From positions 1-46,005 of the forward strand of contig JAQGHV010000046.1 in assembly GCA_028288785.1 (NCBI GenBank): a stretch of DNA of 46,005 bases, read 5' to 3'. The translations under genes were made by a program, and so were the position numbers. Under the pieces are notes generated by a model. That model worked only from the letters and a program-made list of their open reading frames with translations. It had not been told where the DNA came from and ran no database searches. Positions 18,160 to 25,673 of this stretch are shown here, piece after piece; the stretch's first letter is position 1; each line of letters begins with the position of its first letter. The stretch is from Rhodospirillales bacterium. Its GTDB lineage: Bacteria; Pseudomonadota; Alphaproteobacteria; Acetobacterales; Acetobacteraceae.

Positions 18160-18530
18160 GCCGCGAGCGCCGGCTGCGCGCGCAGCGTGTCGAGGTTCGC
18201 CGCATCCAGGATCGCCGCCGTCGCGTCGCGCACCTGGCGCATCAGCAGCCGGATCGCGCAGGCGATCAGCGCGAGCGGGCCATCGACGATCCGGATAACG
18301 TTGCCGAGGCGGATATCGGCAGGGTGCATCGCGAGCGCGTAGCCGCCGGACTGGCCGCGCGTGCTGCGCAGCACGCCGCCGCGGCGCAGCTCCAGGAGGA
18401 TGGCTTCGAGGAACTTGTGCGGCGCATGCGCGCGCTCGGCGACCTGCTGGATGGGCAGCGGCCCATAAGCACGCCAGTCGGCCAGCACAACGAGGGCGCG
18501 CAGCGCGTATTTCGCTTTTTGCGTGAACAT
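18153..18530 (-). CDS. Rrf2-family transcriptional regulator lacking most of its cysteines
   Basis: 125 residues. The winged-helix part is canonical: QKAKYALRALVVLA, PIQQVAERAHAPHKFLEAIL, and the RSTRGQSGGYAL wing. In Rrf2/IscR/NsrR proteins a loop with three cysteines holds an Fe-S cluster after the VDGPLAPI-like stretch. Here VDGPLALIACAIRLLMRQVRDAT runs straight through with a single Cys, as if about 16 residues had been removed in frame. It therefore probably cannot ligate a cluster by the usual three Cys and may be a constitutive or differently triggered repressor. It is divergent from the class V aminotransferase gene across about 60 bp, a likely target promoter. Confidence 0.85.
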   Translation of the reverse strand: MFTQKAKYALRALVVLADWRAYGPLPIQQVAERAHAPHKFLEAILLELRRGGVLRSTRGQSGGYALAMHPADIRLGNVIRIVDGPLALIACAIRLLMRQVRDATAAILDAANLDTLRAQPALAAQ

Positions 18531-18592
18531 GCAGTAGCGCCATACACGCAGCGGGCTTCCAGGCCAAGCCGGCCTGCGCCATGCTGCCCGGC

Positions 18593-19696
18593 ATGAGCAA
18601 TCTGCCCCTGTTCCCCCGCGCCGATTTCGGCCTGCCCGACGACATCGCGCATGTCTGCGCCGGCGGCGAAACACCCTTCCTGCTGCGCCACGCGAACGCC
18701 TTCGCAGCCTACGCTCGCGACAAAGCCCAGGGCCTCCCCGGCCGCACCGCACAGGAAGCCGAGGTGGAGCGAGTGCGCGGTTCACTCGCCAAGCGATGGA
18801 ACTGCGCGACCGGCGATATCGGCTTCGTGTCCTCGGTCGCCGAGGGCGTCTCCATGCTCGCCGAAAGCATCGACTGGCGCAGCGGCGACAACGTGCTGTT
18901 CGAGCCGGATGAATACCCCTCCGTCGTCGCACCCTTCATGGCCGGCGGCCGGGCGGAAATACGCTTCAGCCCCTGCGCCCAGATGGCCGATTTGGTCGAT
19001 GCCCGCACCCGCATCATCGGCGTGAGCGCGGCGTCCTACCTCAACGGCGCGCGTCCGGATCTGCTGGCACTGCGCGCGCTTGCCGACAGCGTCGGCGCCT
19101 GGCTGGTCGTGGACTACACGCAGGCGGCGGGCTGGCTGCCTATCGAGGCCGGGGTCGCTGATTTCGCCTTTGCCTCCAGCTACAAATGGCACCTCGGGAC
19201 CACCGGCATCGCCACCGCCTTCTGGAACCGCGTGCGGCAGCCGGAGTGGATGCCGAGCAGCGCGGGATGGATGTCCATCGCCCCCGCGCCGGGCCGGCTC
19301 GACTACAATGCCGGCCTGCCGCTGGTGCCGGATGCGATGCGCTTCTGCCGCGGCAATCCGGCGCACCTACCGTTGTACGTGCTGGGCTCCGCGCTCGACT
19401 ATCTCGGTCAGTGGGAGACCCCGGTCGTGCAGCGCCACGTGCACACCCTGACCGTCGCGCTGCTGGGGCAGCTCGAGGCGGCGGGCATCCCCACCATCAC
19501 CCCGCGCGACCCCGGCGCGCATGGCGCCAGCGTCTGCATCGCCTCGCCGCGCGCGGACGCGATCGTGGCGGCGCTGGGGGAGAAGGATGTGCTTGCCTGG
19601 GGCGGCCGCGGGCGCATCCGCTTCTCTTTCCACGGCTACAACGCGATGGATGATGTCTCCCGCATCATGGACGCGCTGGTGCCCGCCTGGGGGTGA
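18593..19696 (+). CDS. Class V aminotransferase (cysteine-desulfurase-like PLP enzyme)
   Basis: 367 residues from ATG 18593 (ATG 18581 would add four). A fold-type I PLP enzyme of class V: LVVDYTQAAGWLPI with the cofactor Asp, and Lys198 in SYKWHLGTTGIATAFW as the Schiff-base lysine. FVSSVAEGVSMLAESIDWRSGDNVLF and GGRGRIRFSFHGYN near the C-terminus also fit. It resembles CsdA/IscS relatives and kynureninase-like proteins, but the flexible Cys loop of true desulfurases was not recognised, so the reaction is open. It is divergent from the Rrf2 gene, whose family often controls Fe-S or cysteine genes; a regulatory link is inferred only. Confidence 0.82.
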   Translation: MSNLPLFPRADFGLPDDIAHVCAGGETPFLLRHANAFAAYARDKAQGLPGRTAQEAEVERVRGSLAKRWNCATGDIGFVSSVAEGVSMLAESIDWRSGDNVLFEPDEYPSVVAPFMAGGRAEIRFSPCAQMADLVDARTRIIGVSAASYLNGARPDLLALRALADSVGAWLVVDYTQAAGWLPIEAGVADFAFASSYKWHLGTTGIATAFWNRVRQPEWMPSSAGWMSIAPAPGRLDYNAGLPLVPDAMRFCRGNPAHLPLYVLGSALDYLGQWETPVVQRHVHTLTVALLGQLEAAGIPTITPRDPGAHGASVCIASPRADAIVAALGEKDVLAWGGRGRIRFSFHGYNAMDDVSRIMDALVPAWG

Positions 19697-19749
19697 CGCG
19701 GGGGCCGCCGGCGCGGTAGCATCGGGGCCGCGAATAGGGAGAATGTGCC

Positions 19750-20241
19750 ATGCCGCATGACGGGCACGACCATAGCCACGAGACTCCACCCGACGGCTGG
19801 AAGAACTCCGGCGTCCAGGTGATTCCCGGCGACAGCCTGGACACCAACACGGCGCAGTCGCCAGGCATGAACCGCGCGGCCGCCATCAACTTCGCCCGCG
19901 TCGGCGCGCAGAAGATCTGGGCCGGCACCGTTCATATCCACGCCAATGCGAAGACCGGCGCGCACCACCACGGCGCGCTGGAAAGCGTCATCTACGTGCT
20001 GAAAGGCCGAGCCCGCATGCGCTGGGGCGAGAAGCTGGAATTCGTCGCCGAAGCCGGGCCTGGCGACTTCATCTTCGTGCCCCCCTACGTGCCGCACCAG
20101 GAGATCAACGCCAGTACGGATGAGACGCTGGAATGCGTGCTCGTGCGGTCGGACAATGAAGCGGTGGTGGTGAATTTGGATATCGAGCCGGTGGAGAAGC
20201 CGGAGAACGTGGCCTGGATCGATCCGATTCATCGGGCGTAA
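19750..20241 (+). CDS. Cupin-domain protein
   Basis: 163 residues, one cupin barrel. The N-terminus is His-rich (DGHDHSH). The barrel shows the first cupin motif with metal-binding His residues (GAHHHGALESVIYVLKGRARMRWG, then a Glu) and a second motif (PGDFIFVPPYVPHQEIN) with its own His. This fits a small metal-dependent isomerase, dioxygenase or sugar-modifying enzyme; function cannot be narrowed. It starts 53 bases after the aminotransferase gene on the same strand and is followed immediately by a hairpin element, so it probably ends that transcription unit. Confidence 0.85.
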   Translation: MPHDGHDHSHETPPDGWKNSGVQVIPGDSLDTNTAQSPGMNRAAAINFARVGAQKIWAGTVHIHANAKTGAHHHGALESVIYVLKGRARMRWGEKLEFVAEAGPGDFIFVPPYVPHQEINASTDETLECVLVRSDNEAVVVNLDIEPVEKPENVAWIDPIHRA

Positions 20242-20243
20242 GG

Positions 20244-20287
20244 CCGGGGAAAGGAATTTCCCCGGACCCCATTCTTTTGATTTTACC
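20244..20287 (+). terminator. Hairpin plus T-rich tract after the cupin gene
   Basis: Stem CCGGGGAAA / TTTCCCCGG with a GGAA loop (20244-20265), then ACCCCATTCTTTTGATTTT. It begins three bases after the cupin stop. It is the same element as at 9502-9543, but the second stem pair is C-G here and T-A there, so pairing is conserved while the bases change. Likely an intrinsic terminator or a repeat used as one. Confidence 0.6.
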
Positions 20288-20336
20288 ACTTGGCGCCGGA
20301 CAGTCTGACCAGCGCCCAATAAGCGGGAACTGTTCC

Positions 20337-21113
20337 ATGTCCAACGCCGCACTCGGCATCTCCTCCCTCGAAGGCAAGGTCGGCCCGGAGGAGTGGCAGG
20401 CCCGTCAGGACCTCGCCGCCTGCTACCGGCTGGTGGCGCTGTGGGACATGACCGACATGATCGCGAACCACATCTCGGTGCGCGTGCCGGGGACGGAGGA
20501 TGAGTTCCTCATCAACGCCTATGGGTTGCTGTACGAGGAGATCACCGCTTCCTCCCTCATCCGCATTAACCTGGCAGGCGAGATCCTGTGGAAGCCGGAT
20601 TTCGACTATGGCGTGAACCGCGCCGGCTTCGTGATCCATTCGGCGGTCCATCGGGCGCGACATGATGCGGCCTGCATCATCCACACGCACACGCCGGTGG
20701 GCATGGCCGTTTCGTCGATGGAGTGCGGCTTCCTGCCGATGACGCAGACGGCGATGCGGTTCGCGAAGGTCGCATATCACGACTATCGCGGCGTGGTCGT
20801 GGATGTGGCTGAGCAGGAAGACCTGGTGCGCAACCTCGGCGATGCCGACCTCATGGTGCTGCGCAATCACGGCTTGCTGGTGTGCGGACCCTCGGTGGCG
20901 GAGGCCTTCTCCAACATCTATCGCGCCGAACTGGCATGCCGGGCGCAGGTGCTGGCGATGGCATCAAACGGCAAGATGATCCTGCCACCGCAGGATGTGA
21001 TCGAGGCGACCAACCACCTCTACAAGCCGACGACGCGGCGGCCCTTCGGCAAGCTCGAATGGCCGGCGCTGCTGCGCAAGCTGGACCGCACGGATACGAG
21101 CTGGCGGGAATGA
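20337..21113 (+). CDS. Class II aldolase/adducin-family protein
   Basis: 258 residues. The zinc-binding residues of class II aldolases are visible: His pair in IIHTHTPVGMAV and His in VLRNHGLLVCG. INAYGLLYEEITASSLIRIN, near the N-terminal third, is typical of the family, and GVNRAGFVIHSAVHRARHD includes conserved motif positions. Such enzymes cleave carbon-carbon bonds of sugar phosphates or decarboxylate/aldol-cleave hydroxy-keto acids. It overlaps the PrpF-like gene by four bases (ATGA). That pairing suggests aldol cleavage of a tricarboxylate- or oxaloacetate-like intermediate, but this is inference. ATG 20337 was chosen because upstream is repeat-like DNA. Confidence 0.87.
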   Translation: MSNAALGISSLEGKVGPEEWQARQDLAACYRLVALWDMTDMIANHISVRVPGTEDEFLINAYGLLYEEITASSLIRINLAGEILWKPDFDYGVNRAGFVIHSAVHRARHDAACIIHTHTPVGMAVSSMECGFLPMTQTAMRFAKVAYHDYRGVVVDVAEQEDLVRNLGDADLMVLRNHGLLVCGPSVAEAFSNIYRAELACRAQVLAMASNGKMILPPQDVIEATNHLYKPTTRRPFGKLEWPALLRKLDRTDTSWRE

Positions 21114-22234
21114 CCCAACGCTCCATCCCCGCCGTCTTCATGCGCGGCGGCTCCTCCAAGGGCGTGTTCTTCCACGCCCGCGACCTCCCCACCGATCGCG
21201 CGGCCCAGGAGGCCATCTTCCTCGCAGTCATTGGCAGTCCGGACCCCTATGGGCGGCAGCTGGACGGCATGGGCGGCGGAATTTCATCGCTCTCCAAGGC
21301 CGTCATCATCGGACCGTCGACGCACCCCGAAGCCGATGTGGACTACACCTTCGCGCAGGTCGCGGTGGACCGCCCGGTGGTGGATTGGGGCTCCAACTGC
21401 GGCAATCTCTCCGGCGCCGTCGGTCCCTTCGCGGTCGATGAGGGCTTGGTCGAGGCGCGCCGCGATGGCGAGGCACTGGTTCGCATCCACCAGACCAACA
21501 CGCGCAAGATCATGCACGCCCGCTTCCCCATGCGCGATGGCCGCGCGGAGGTCGCGGGCGACCTCGCCATCGCGGGCGTCGCGGGCACCGGCGCCCGCGT
21601 GCGCATCGACATCCTCAACCCCGGCGGCACCCGCACCTCCGGCCTGCTGCCCACGGGGAAGGTGATCGAGACGCTGGACGGCATCCGCGCCTCGCTCGTC
21701 GATGCCGCGAACCCGACGGTGTTCGTGGACGCCGAGGCACTCGGCTGCGACGGCACCGAGAGCCCCGAGGCGATAGAGGCGAAGCCCGGCCTCATGGCGC
21801 GGCTAGATACGCTGCGCCGCGCCGCCGCCGTCGCCATGGGCATGGTCGCGACGCCCGAGGAAGCGGGCCTCGCCGTCCCCAAGATCGCGATGGTGGCGCC
21901 ACCGCGCGACTTCACCTCGCTCGACGGCACCTCCATCGCCGCCGAGCATTTCGACATCGCCACGCGGGTGCTCTCGATGGAGCGCGCGCATCGCGCGACG
22001 CCGCTCACCAGCGCCATGTGCCTCGGCGTCGCGGCGCGCATTCCGGGCACGCTGCCGAACCTGCTCGCCCGTGCCGTGGCGGGTGAGGAGGTGCGCGTGG
22101 GCAATCCTTCCGGCGTGCTCTCGGTGGGCGGCGTGCTGACGCGGCGCGGCGAAGTCTGGCACGCGGACGGCGCCATCGTCTTCCGCACCGCCCGCCGGCT
22201 GATGGATGGCCGCGTCTACTACCTGCCGCGGTGA
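21110..22234 (+). CDS. PrpF-family isomerase/tautomerase (4-oxalomesaconate tautomerase-like)
   Basis: 374 residues of the PrpF family (diaminopimelate-epimerase fold). Hallmarks: IPAVFMRGGSSKGVFFHARDLP at the N-terminus, DGMGGGISSLSKAVII with the conserved Lys, Cys97 in WGSNCGNLSGAVGPFAV, and ILNPGGTRTSGLLPTG. Family members isomerise double bonds of methylaconitate (PrpF, propionate pathway) or 4-oxalomesaconate (GalD, gallate pathway). No acnD or propionate genes are nearby, so a role in an aromatic or organic acid degradation step with the coupled aldolase is more plausible. The start overlaps the aldolase stop. Confidence 0.88.
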   Translation: MTQRSIPAVFMRGGSSKGVFFHARDLPTDRAAQEAIFLAVIGSPDPYGRQLDGMGGGISSLSKAVIIGPSTHPEADVDYTFAQVAVDRPVVDWGSNCGNLSGAVGPFAVDEGLVEARRDGEALVRIHQTNTRKIMHARFPMRDGRAEVAGDLAIAGVAGTGARVRIDILNPGGTRTSGLLPTGKVIETLDGIRASLVDAANPTVFVDAEALGCDGTESPEAIEAKPGLMARLDTLRRAAAVAMGMVATPEEAGLAVPKIAMVAPPRDFTSLDGTSIAAEHFDIATRVLSMERAHRATPLTSAMCLGVAARIPGTLPNLLARAVAGEEVRVGNPSGVLSVGGVLTRRGEVWHADGAIVFRTARRLMDGRVYYLPR

Positions 22235-22288
22235 GGCGTGGGCCGGCGTCTTGAACCGGACCGAGCGACGGGCCACGTCTGCCGTATC

Positions 22289-22591
22289 ATGAACACCAAC
22301 CACCGCCCGCCGATCATCGACATGACCCCCGAGGGCCAGTTCCGCGACCCGGCACCACGACGCCCCACGAGCCGGCTCGACCGGCTCCTGATGCGGGTCG
22401 GCGGCGTGGCGGTGTTGCTCGCGATCATATCCGGCGCGCTGGTGCTGGTGACGCTCGCGGTGATGGCCTTCGCCATCCTGCTGCCGGTCGCGATCGTCGC
22501 CGGAGCTGTGGGGGCAGGCACCCTCTGGTGGCGCATGCGCCGCGCGCGTGCGCAGGGCACCCCGGTGCGGTTCGGCTTCGTCCGGCGGTAG
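22289..22591 (+). CDS. Small membrane protein, unknown function
   Basis: 100 residues from ATG 22289 (an upstream in-frame start at 22238 is possible). A polar N-terminal third with a stretch of Arg/Pro is followed by a long hydrophobic region (about 36-77: GGVAVLLAIISGALVLVTLA and onward) that may span the membrane twice. A short basic tail with WWRMRRARAQG ends it. No family was recognised. It follows the PrpF-like gene by 54 bases on the same strand; no functional link is evident. Codon use looks similar to its neighbours, which supports it being real. Confidence 0.55.
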   Translation: MNTNHRPPIIDMTPEGQFRDPAPRRPTSRLDRLLMRVGGVAVLLAIISGALVLVTLAVMAFAILLPVAIVAGAVGAGTLWWRMRRARAQGTPVRFGFVRR

Positions 22592-22978
22592 AGCGATATC
22601 GCCTCCAGCTGAGCCGCGAAGCGGTTCGAGGGGCGGTGAAACTGCTTGCTGAAACCGGGCTGGAGCTCCGATCACGCTCCAGGTTTAAGTTCGGGCCGGC
22701 CGCTGCGCTCAAAGGCGTTTGTCGTTAGAGCAACAATGCTTTTGGTTGATTCGCGAGGCGATTTGCAAGGCAATGAAATTGCTTGATGAAACCTGAGGCT
22801 ACAGCGTCATCGCGCAGCGATCACGCTCTACGCAAATTACGCGTGCTGACCTGCTCCTGGACGTTCCAGGAACGTCCGAGGTGCGCCAGTCGTAACGCCT
22901 CCTTCGAATGCCGCGTCCGCGGCGCGGCCGACGCATAACCAGCAAGCGCTCGCCCCACGCTCTCCCAACCAAGCAGCC
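22592..22978. repeat. Gene-free stretch with a degenerate repeat pair and a palindrome
   Basis: 387 bp without a convincing gene. Two related segments lie at about 22628-22690 and 22757-22835. They share CG(A/G)TT-, GGC-GTGAAA/AATGAAA, TGCTTG-TGAAACC and GATCACGCTC blocks, with an insertion in the second. Further on, 22859-22877 is a perfect palindrome (GGACGTTCC, A, GGAACGTCC). It lies about 100 bp beyond the stop of the minus-strand ABC permease gene and could act as a transcription end or protein site. It has no T run. Confidence 0.5.
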
Positions 22979-23851
22979 TCACCCTGCGAGGTGACGCCTG
23001 CGCAGCGCGCGCCAAAGAACCCCATCGACCGGTCCGGCCAGCAGCGAGGCGCACCACACCGCCCCCGCCGTCAGCACGATCGCTGGCCCAGTCGGCAAAT
23101 CCGCATGGTAGGACACGAGTAGCCCCGCCACGCTCGCCGCCACCGCGACGGCGACCGCCGCATAGGCCATCCCGCCCAGGCTGCGCGCCCAGTTCCGGGC
23201 CGCGATCGCCGGCAGCATCATCAGCCCCACCGCCATGAGCGTTCCGAGTGCCTGGAACGCCGCCAGCACATTCAGCACCACCAATGCGAGGAACAGCATG
23301 TGCCAGACGCCGCCGCGCGCCCCGGCACCGCGGGCAAAGCCGGGATCGAAGCATTCCAGCGCCAGCGGCCGCCAAGCCAGCGCCAAGCCGACCAGCGTGA
23401 CCGTGCTCGCCACCGCCATGAGCAACAGCGCCGCGTCATCCACCCCGAGCACGCTTCCGAACAGGAGTGCCTGGAGGTCGCCGCTCCCGCCGCTTGCCGA
23501 GATCATCGCCACACCCGCGGCCAGCGCCAGCAGGTACAGGGCGGTCAGCGTCTGGTCCTCCCGGCTTTCGGTCGCCCGCGCCAGCGCGCCCGCACCAAGT
23601 GCGACGGCAAGCCCCGCGACCAACCCGCCCGTCCACATCGCCGCCGCCGAGAGCCCCGCGATCCAGTACGCGCCCGCGATGCCCGGCAGGATCGCATGGC
23701 CCAGCACCTCGGCCGTGAGGCTCATCCGCCGCAGGGTCAGGAACACGCCCAGGGGCGGCGCCGCGACGGCGAGGGCCAGGCAGCCCACCAGAGCGCGGCG
23801 TAGAAAGCCGAACTCGGCGAAGGGTTGGATGAGGGTCTGGTAGAGATCCAA
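22979..23851 (-). CDS. ABC-3 family metal transporter permease (Mn/Zn type)
   Basis: 290 residues, about eight or nine hydrophobic helices. Family-specific stretches include GCLALAVAAPPLGVFLTLRR, MSLTAEVLGHAILPGIAGAY, the gating-associated LLFGSVLGVDD, and LGTLMAVGLMMLPAIAARNW. These are standard in ZnuB/MntB/TroC-like permeases, so it should form the membrane pore of a manganese, zinc or iron importer. No ATPase or metal-binding protein gene is adjacent: upstream is UPF0262 and downstream repeat DNA. It must rely on partners elsewhere or be a relic of a broken cluster. The reading frame itself is intact. Confidence 0.9.
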   Translation of the reverse strand: MDLYQTLIQPFAEFGFLRRALVGCLALAVAAPPLGVFLTLRRMSLTAEVLGHAILPGIAGAYWIAGLSAAAMWTGGLVAGLAVALGAGALARATESREDQTLTALYLLALAAGVAMISASGGSGDLQALLFGSVLGVDDAALLLMAVASTVTLVGLALAWRPLALECFDPGFARGAGARGGVWHMLFLALVVLNVLAAFQALGTLMAVGLMMLPAIAARNWARSLGGMAYAAVAVAVAASVAGLLVSYHADLPTGPAIVLTAGAVWCASLLAGPVDGVLWRALRRRHLAG

Positions 23852-23905
23852 AGCATCGAGCCCTGTGGTTCACGCTGAAAACACGAGGCCCAAGACCCCG
23901 GCCGA

Positions 23906-24394
23906 TCAGATCCGCTGATGCAGCGCACAGACCAGCGTGAACAGGCGCCTGGCGGTATCGAAATCGACCGTCACACGCTCCCGCAGGCGCTCCATCAGCA
24001 GCTCGGCGCCCTCGTTGTGCAGCCCGCGCCGGCCCATGTCGATGGCCTGCACGCGCGCTTCGCCGTGGTTCTCGACAACGGCGCGCTCGTGGCTCTCGAC
24101 GACCAAATGGTAATCCTTGATCAGCCGGCGGAATGGGCCGAGTGCCAGGATGATGGCGCGCAGCGGCTGGTCCTCGGCGTCACGGATGTCGAACACCAGG
24201 CGTCCGTCGCGCACTGCAAGCGTCAGGCTCCAGGGGCCGGTACCGAGCTCGGTCGGCGTGAAGCGATTGCCGGTGAGCAGGTCGGCCACCGCCTGGCGGC
24301 GATCCGCCTCGGCATAGGCCGATTGCAGCGGTGCTTCGTCCGGCAAGGCGATGCGAACCAGGTCCCGCATCGCGACCGCGGCCCCGCTATCCAT
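23906..24394 (-). CDS. UPF0262 family protein
   Basis: 162 residues from ATG 24394 (154 from ATG 24370, the first family-like Met). The C-terminal half carries the family hallmarks: LALGPFRRLIKDYHLVVES, QAIDMGRRGLHNEGAELLMERL and VDFDTARRLFTLVCALH. This family is confined mainly to Alphaproteobacteria and has no assigned function. Starting at 24394 would overlap the DUF983 gene by eight bases, which argues for translational coupling. Neither start has a strong ribosome site. The protein is predicted to be soluble and cytoplasmic. Confidence 0.88.
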   Translation of the reverse strand: MDSGAAVAMRDLVRIALPDEAPLQSAYAEADRRQAVADLLTGNRFTPTELGTGPWSLTLAVRDGRLVFDIRDAEDQPLRAIILALGPFRRLIKDYHLVVESHERAVVENHGEARVQAIDMGRRGLHNEGAELLMERLRERVTVDFDTARRLFTLVCALHQRI

Positions 24395-24827
24395 CGGAAG
24401 TCGGCGCTTTATCCGCCATGCCCAGGCGGAACATCCAGCCGACGACCGCACCCTTGATCGGGCGGAGCACCAGCATGCAAAGCACGGTGAACAGCGGCAG
24501 CCACACCACCATCTGCAGCCAAATCGGCGGCTGGTAGGCGCGCTCGACCATGAACACGCCAGGCACCACGAGGTGCCCCACCAGCAGGATCGTAAAATAG
24601 GGTGGTGCGTCCTCCGCATGAAGGCGGCCGAGCGGGGCGGCGCAGACCGAACAGGCGGGCACCACCTTCAGGTAGCCGCTGAACACACGGCCCTCGCCAC
24701 AATAAGGGCAGCGGTTGCGCAGCCCGCGACCGATCATGGTGGGAAAGGACGGCAATTCACGCTGCGTCGCTGCCACCGGCGGCGACCACTGCGCAATTGG
24801 GGAGGTTTGCTCCGACATCTTATTCAT
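24387..24827 (-). CDS. DUF983 membrane protein with zinc-ribbon-like Cys motif
   Basis: 146 residues from ATG 24827, chosen for its AGGTGGG ribosome site. An N-terminal cytoplasmic part contains CPYCGEGRVFSGYLKVVPAC and SVCAAP, two CxxC pairs of the DUF983 type that probably bind zinc. Two transmembrane segments follow (FTILLVGHLVVPGVFMVE; WLQMVVWLPLFTVLCMLVL), then a basic C-terminal region. DUF983 proteins often sit near cytochrome c oxidase assembly genes, but none are present here. Its stop overlaps the UPF0262 start. The upstream 100 bp is noticeably richer in A/T than its surroundings and likely holds the promoter of this pair. Confidence 0.87.
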   Translation of the reverse strand: MNKMSEQTSPIAQWSPPVAATQRELPSFPTMIGRGLRNRCPYCGEGRVFSGYLKVVPACSVCAAPLGRLHAEDAPPYFTILLVGHLVVPGVFMVERAYQPPIWLQMVVWLPLFTVLCMLVLRPIKGAVVGWMFRLGMADKAPTSDG

Positions 24828-24954
24828 ATGTACCCACCTATGCTGCACTGCAACACAAACTTGCGTTGCGATACGACGAGGCAATTCATAGCAGACTCAG
24901 CGTGAACGTGAGGCAAGCCTTGCCGCGCTCGCGCAGTTGCGAAAAGATGGTGGC

Positions 24955-25608
24955 ATGAGCCAGCCCGCACGCGCCCGCATCCTCGTGATCAACCCGAACA
25001 GCAGCGCGACCTGCACGGCCGGCATCGTCGCATCCCTATCCCGCTTCGCGGCACCGAGCCTGCCGCGCATTGATGTCACCTCGCTGCCCGGCGGCCCGCC
25101 CGCGATCATCACCTGGCGACACTGGTACAGCGCCGCCGAGCCGATCTGCCGCATGATCGAGGAGCAGGAGGCGGACGCCTACATTATCGCCTGCGTCTCC
25201 GACCCCGGTCTCGAAGCCGCGCGCACGTCGACGACTCGGCCGGTTTTTGGCGTCCTACGCTCGGCCATCGCGGCGGCCACGGCCCGAGCGGAACGGTTCG
25301 GCATCATCGGCTTCACGGACCAGAGCCGCGCCCGGCAGCTCCGCGCGCTTCAATCGATGGGGCTTGAGGCCCGTTTGACCCAGTCTCTTCCGCTCAACCT
25401 CGACATGGAGACGCTGACCGATCCGGTCGCTCCGCGTGCTCGCATCTGCGCCATCGCGCGTGAACTCGCCGCTGGCGGCGCACAGGCCATCATCCTGGGC
25501 TGCGCTGGCATGGCCGGACACCGCGCGGCCGCCGAGGATGCCGCCGGCGTCCCGGTCATCGAGCCCTGCCAGGCAGCCGCTGTGCAGGCGCTGCTGGCCG
25601 TCGGGTAG
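24955..25608 (+). CDS. Asp/Glu/hydantoin racemase-family protein
   Basis: 217 residues. It begins with ARILVINPNSSATCTAGIV, the standard start of hydantoin racemase-like proteins. The two catalytic cysteines of the family are in place: Cys80 in YIIACVSDPGLEAAR and Cys183 in IILGCAGMAGH. A two-base mechanism on an amino-acid derivative or allantoin/hydantoin-like substrate is therefore likely, or a maleate-isomerase-like reaction. No hydantoinase or carbamoylase genes lie nearby, so the substrate is open. It is divergent from the DUF983 gene across about 125 bp, and its 3' end faces the alpha/beta hydrolase gene across 65 bp. Confidence 0.87.
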   Translation: MSQPARARILVINPNSSATCTAGIVASLSRFAAPSLPRIDVTSLPGGPPAIITWRHWYSAAEPICRMIEEQEADAYIIACVSDPGLEAARTSTTRPVFGVLRSAIAAATARAERFGIIGFTDQSRARQLRALQSMGLEARLTQSLPLNLDMETLTDPVAPRARICAIARELAAGGAQAIILGCAGMAGHRAAAEDAAGVPVIEPCQAAAVQALLAVG

Positions 25609-25673
25609 CCGCGGCCCGCGTCGGAGCGACGCGGGGCAGGTGCGCGGCGAGCGAAGCGCGCCCGTGGAAAGTC

